Assembly (NCBI GenBank): GCA_934726455.1 | Contig: CAKVDS010000001.1 | Coordinates: 1-64,000 of the forward strand | Length of the DNA: 64,000 bases | Source: an uncultured Bacteroidales bacterium | Lineage (GTDB): Bacteria; Bacteroidota; Bacteroidia; Bacteroidales; UBA932 | Direction of reading: 5' to 3' | In this document: in pieces, positions 60,825 through 64,000 of the stretch | Numbering within the stretch: position 1 is the first letter of the stretch | Layout: each line of letters opens with the position of its first letter | The notes under the pieces: generated by a model | The model's database searches: none | What the model was told of the DNA's origin: nothing | The model's input: only the letters and a program-made list of their open reading frames with translations | Made by a program: the position numbers and the translations under genes

Positions 60825-62192
60825 CTAGAATGAAATCTGGAATCTGAGGGCCACCATGTTGTAGTCCACTCCGCCTTTGCCGGCTTCTTCGGTCACCTTT
60901 TTGTAGTCCTTGGTCGGCTTGCCGGAGGCATCGTGTCCGATGTAGTACTTGCCCTTGCCGTTGGCGTAGCGGTCGTTGTTGTTGAACTGGTAGTTGAGCA
61001 TGATCTTCACGTTGGCGCTCGGGTAGTAGTTGAGGCCTACCGTGAGGGCATCGGCGCTGCCGCCGAAGTAGTCAGCAGTGTTGAAGTCGCAGGATTCGTA
61101 GCGGAGACAATATTCGAGGTCTCCCCAGCCGCGTCCTCTTGTGATCTTGTTGAACTTGCCGCGGTCTGAATCGTAGCTGTGCTCGCCGCCGAAGAGCAGC
61201 CAGCTCGCCTGTACATACCATCCGTCGGCTGTCTGCGGCCCCTTGTCGTTGACGCTCCTGTCGAGGATGGCCGAACGTGCGATATATGCTCCTTCGTAGC
61301 GCAGGGCCTTCCAGTATCCGGCGAGTTCGAAAGTGTAGGCGATCTCATGGTCGACCCCCTTTATGACATCAGTGTCAAGGTATTTCTTCCGGTTGATGCT
61401 GGTGGAGTTGCGTGAACTGTACCTTGCCACCCTGTATCCGTCGGTCGAGGTGAGTTTCGGCTCTCTGTAGGAGAATGCCGCTCCGATGTGCAGCGCCGCG
61501 TCCTTCAGCTTGTAGAGCGGACGGTATGCGACTTTGCCGGTGTATGAGAGCCCCTCATCGTAACCGAAGTCCTTGTTGTAGTCCTCCATCGTCTCCATCT
61601 CCTCGGCTCCCTTGAGTTCCGGGCCGAACACGCCGGCGGAGGCGTAGAGCCAGTCTTTTGCGAAGGTGGCATTGATGCCGAGATGCCTTGACGGCGCGAG
61701 TGCGGTGACCATCGGGCGCTCCATGAAAGTGAGATATCTTGAGGATGTGTTCCTCTGGATGGAGAAGTTCTCCTTGAAGTTGCCGACCCTGAATTCCGTG
61801 TACGGAAGGCCGGTGTAGGCGATCAGGGCATCTTTGAGTTCGAGCGTTCCGCTTGTCCAGTCGGTGTCGAGCTCGCCGTACCACTTGTCGTCGAACTTTC
61901 CCTTGACGGCGAAGCGCGCGCGGCGGATGTTCATCCCGTTTCCTATCGGGTCATAGTCTTTGTCATTTCCGAAGAACACAGCTCCGTCGGCCTGTACCCG
62001 CACATCAAACCAGAAGCGGTAGCCGATGTTGTCGTTCTTCAGCACCAGGATGCCGTCCTGCACTTCGGGCGTCAGCCTGTGCGCAACGACTGACTGTCCA
62101 TACTCGTTGGTATCCGTGAAACTTTCGCTGTTCTGCGCCGCTGCGGTCAACCCCAGACATGCAGAGAGAATAGTCAGAATGATTCTTTTCAT
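60825..62192 (-). CDS. OprO/OprP-like outer-membrane porin
   Basis: 455 residues; signal peptide 1-20 ending AAAQN. Anion-selective-porin pattern: GYRFWFDVRVQADGAVFFG, GMNIRRARFAVKGKFDDKW and the final GGVDYNMVALRFQISF with C-terminal Phe. These 16-strand porins in Pseudomonas pass phosphate or polyphosphate. First gene of the operon that ends with the DASS transporter; the pathway is porin, lipoprotein, two CYTH-like enzymes and inner-membrane anion symporter. Confidence 0.85.
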   Translation of the reverse strand: MKRIILTILSACLGLTAAAQNSESFTDTNEYGQSVVAHRLTPEVQDGILVLKNDNIGYRFWFDVRVQADGAVFFGNDKDYDPIGNGMNIRRARFAVKGKFDDKWYGELDTDWTSGTLELKDALIAYTGLPYTEFRVGNFKENFSIQRNTSSRYLTFMERPMVTALAPSRHLGINATFAKDWLYASAGVFGPELKGAEEMETMEDYNKDFGYDEGLSYTGKVAYRPLYKLKDAALHIGAAFSYREPKLTSTDGYRVARYSSRNSTSINRKKYLDTDVIKGVDHEIAYTFELAGYWKALRYEGAYIARSAILDRSVNDKGPQTADGWYVQASWLLFGGEHSYDSDRGKFNKITRGRGWGDLEYCLRYESCDFNTADYFGGSADALTVGLNYYPSANVKIMLNYQFNNNDRYANGKGKYYIGHDASGKPTKDYKKVTEEAGKGGVDYNMVALRFQISF

Positions 62193-62223
62193 CTATCGTT
62201 GTTTTTCAAGCGGCAAAGGAACA

Positions 62224-62253
62224 CAAAAAAACGCGACCGGAAGGCCGGTCGCG
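62224..62253 (-). terminator. Intrinsic terminator after the HmuY-like gene
   Basis: On the minus strand, CGCGACCGG pairs with CCGGTCGCG (arms 62245-62253 and 62232-62240, 9 bp, 4-nt loop) and is followed by seven T (A run at 62225-62231). It lies about 45 nt past the stop at 62296. Confidence 0.9.
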
Positions 62254-62295
62254 CGTTAAATGAATGTTAAAAATTGTTACAGAATTGTTTAGTTG

Positions 62296-62676
62296 CTATT
62301 TGACAACCTCCGTTTTGTCTGTCAGATAGCCTTGTATCGGGGCTTCTGTGAGGGTCTGGAAACTGTGTTCGTTCTCCCTCATGATGCCGCCCGCGCCTTT
62401 GCCGGAACTGCCTCCGTTGGTCTTGAGATAATCTCCGCAGATGGCGAAGTCCCAGTCCTCGCGCTCCGCCCATGCGGCGTCCTCCTCTTCGGAAAGGAAG
62501 GTGCTGGACCCGACGGGCTCGCCGTTCTCAACGGAGAAATATGTCCACCGCCCCTCTTCAAGGCCGTGCAGGGTCAGTTCTCCGCTGACCGGGGTCTCCC
62601 TTTGGCTGTTGCCCTGGCAGGAGGCGAGTGCCAATACGGCGGCTGCCGCGATTGCGATTGTCCTTGTCAGTCTCAT
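62296..62676 (-). CDS. HmuY-like small lipoprotein
   Basis: 126 residues; lipoprotein signal MRLTRTIAIAAAAVLALASC (lipobox). The mature part has EGRWTYFSVENGE, EDWDFAICGDYLKTNGGSSG and GKGAGG, similar to the WD-x-A...T-N-S/G-G-x-S-G-x-G pattern of HmuY-type heme-binding lipoproteins. It is much shorter than P. gingivalis HmuY (about 216 residues), so either a minimal member or only a related domain. It is 3 nt downstream of the cysteine peptidase gene and ends at a terminator. Confidence 0.55.
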   Translation of the reverse strand: MRLTRTIAIAAAAVLALASCQGNSQRETPVSGELTLHGLEEGRWTYFSVENGEPVGSSTFLSEEEDAAWAEREDWDFAICGDYLKTNGGSSGKGAGGIMRENEHSFQTLTEAPIQGYLTDKTEVVK

Positions 62677-62679
62677 GTC

Positions 62680-64000
62680 TTATTCGAATCTTCTCGTCCC
62701 GTCCGGGGCGTAGGTGTATTTGATCTTGATGGTGCCGGCTTTCCTGTCGTAGTCGGACAGGCGGATCTTGGCGTATTTGCCATGGGCTGTCTTGAGCACC
62801 AGAGGTGCTGATACGGGCTGGCCTGAGTTTGCAAGCCACTTGACAGGGGAGTAGGAGCATGTCTTCGGGGCCACCGTGCAGATGCTGAAAATGTTGTCCC
62901 CGGAGGCAATCCCCTTGCCGGCTATGCCGGTGCAGGCATATACTCGCGGATTATTCTTGTCCTCGCGGTAGTCATAGACGGAGAATGATGTCATCTTTCC
63001 GCTTCCGTAGACTTTGCCCTTGTTGTTGCGGCTGACTGTGAGGAAGAACTTCGGTTCTGCGGCATCATCTATGTTGGCTGCATAAGAACTGAAGTCGAAG
63101 GCAAATTCAATCTTCGATGATGAGTTGTTGCCCTGCATGGGGTAGTCTCCTCCCTGATTGCGTGCCACGGGCACGGCATAGTCATGGGTCGGTACGGTGT
63201 CCGAGGCCTTGTTGGAGAGGCCTATGCGGAACGAAAGGTCGTCGCGGGAACTGTAGTCCACCCCGACCTTGAACACCACTTTCGGCTCCCTGTACTCCAC
63301 ATCGACTCCTGTCATCTGGCTGCCAAGCATGCCGGTGTCCCTGTCCGACTGCATCCAGAACCAGTACGGCAGATAGAAGCGGCCCCTGTCGTGCATCCAA
63401 TATCCGGGTCCGTAGGTGTTGCAGACGATGAAAGCCCCCTTGCTCAGACTGCCGTCCGGGGCGTTGAACTCCACCAGATCATCATACCCGACTATGGTCA
63501 TCGCGTGGGCTCCGGTGGGGGACAACTCGGTCAGCAGGGCCTTGTATCCGGTCTCGGAGGGGCCGTCGTAATGAGTGTTGATCTTCCATGAGCCGGCTCT
63601 GGAGGAGAATGTGACTACTCCGCCGCTCTTTCCCGGCTCTCCCCGGTTCCACAGGTAGTTGCGTACGGCGTCCACCCCCTGCCGGTCAAGCACGTCGAAG
63701 TGGGTTATCTTCTTGACCCTGTGGTGGATGGCGCGCAGGTAGGTCTCATATCCGCTGGCCCACTTGAACTGGGAACTCGTGTATTGGGACGGGAAGTCCG
63801 CTTCTGTGGCGATGCCGCCCTCGAAGCCTATCCTGAGTCCGTCTTCACCGATAGATCCCTCATCGATGCCCCCGTTTATGAAGTTCCATGTATACAGGTA
63901 ACTGAACTGGTGCTCCGGTGTGCTTCCGTCCCTGTCGAGCAGGCGGTTCATCTCGTATGTGAACATGTACCCGATATACGAGGCCTGGGCGCAGGAGCCG
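62680..64000 (-). CDS. Papain-like cysteine peptidase (C1 fold), 5' partial
   Basis: The frame is open to the right edge, so the N-terminus is missing. From the edge inwards it reads GSCAQASYIGYMF, the papain-like nucleophile motif (Cys codon 63991-63993). GAHAMTIVGYDD carries the catalytic His and VCNTYGPGYW the catalytic Asn, with YLPYWFWMQSDRD following. The C-terminal 200 residues are beta-rich, possibly a sandwich domain, ending YAPDGTRRFE. Likely secreted. Together with the HmuY-like lipoprotein it could release and bind heme or peptides from host proteins; this is inference. Confidence 0.85.
   Translation of the reverse strand, partial: GSCAQASYIGYMFTYEMNRLLDRDGSTPEHQFSYLYTWNFINGGIDEGSIGEDGLRIGFEGGIATEADFPSQYTSSQFKWASGYETYLRAIHHRVKKITHFDVLDRQGVDAVRNYLWNRGEPGKSGGVVTFSSRAGSWKINTHYDGPSETGYKALLTELSPTGAHAMTIVGYDDLVEFNAPDGSLSKGAFIVCNTYGPGYWMHDRGRFYLPYWFWMQSDRDTGMLGSQMTGVDVEYREPKVVFKVGVDYSSRDDLSFRIGLSNKASDTVPTHDYAVPVARNQGGDYPMQGNNSSSKIEFAFDFSSYAANIDDAAEPKFFLTVSRNNKGKVYGSGKMTSFSVYDYREDKNNPRVYACTGIAGKGIASGDNIFSICTVAPKTCSYSPVKWLANSGQPVSAPLVLKTAHGKYAKIRLSDYDRKAGTIKIKYTYAPDGTRRFE

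Overview
The window looks like a chromosomal segment of a gut-type Bacteroidales bacterium. Evidence: repeated TAnnTTTG promoter boxes in place of sigma70-like -10 elements, little Shine-Dalgarno signal, many lipoproteins, fimbrillin-like proteins, BACON and BspA-type leucine-rich repeat domains, an M64-type peptidase, DUF5020, and GH3/GH105/GH106-like glycosidases. The base composition is fairly GC-rich for the order, which suggests a Rikenellaceae-like or similar lineage, but I cannot name the genus. No rRNA, tRNA, CRISPR array or insertion sequence was recognised.

Layout. 1-1112: end of a cation/proton antiporter. 1119-5283: a three-gene exported-protein operon divergent from a membrane-anchored Ser/Thr kinase. 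5277-16610: an accessory block. It has two LRR/EF-hand lipoproteins on opposite strands, an AT-rich type II restriction-modification cassette (8038-10095), and a fimbrillin operon containing a 1151-residue fimbrillin/LRR/BACON/M64-peptidase fusion. 16680-29173: mostly housekeeping genes (TonB-like protein, udk, asnS, an ExbB/ExbD system, ansA, tatD-family, dprA, queA, NUDIX, an RsmF-like methyltransferase, a TPR protein). 29130-41403: envelope and salvage genes (FtsX-like permease, M13 peptidase, MltF, a large porin, a purine permease with DUF5020, apt, a MurU/AmgK peptidoglycan-recycling pair, a ProX-like deacylase). 41404-46070: a short repeat-rich spacer, a rhamnogalacturonan-type GH106-like/GH105 pair and a TauE-like exporter. 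46065-53065: a lipoprotein, a tripartite RND efflux pump and MscS in one operon. 53164-55377: a GH3 glycosidase.

Two regions stand out. (1) 55378-57644 is AT-rich. It carries a cyclase-fold SatD-like protein with a C-terminal helix-turn-helix, an overlapping DUF3307 polytopic membrane protein, and upstream a textbook Bacteroidetes promoter preceded by three ATAAG-N8-CTTAT palindromes at an exact 29-bp period. The pair lies between what reads as the relic N-terminus of a toxin gene and an intact XRE antitoxin-like gene, as if inserted into a toxin-antitoxin locus. Cyclase-like protein plus membrane protein recalls Pycsar-type signalling, but that is inference. (2) 57582-62192 is a five-gene operon: OprP-type porin, lamin-tail lipoprotein, two CYTH/triphosphate-tunnel-like proteins and a DASS/SLC13 anion symporter. 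It suggests a phosphate or polyphosphate uptake and handling pathway.

The window ends with a terminator, an HmuY-like lipoprotein and a papain-like cysteine peptidase that runs off the right edge.
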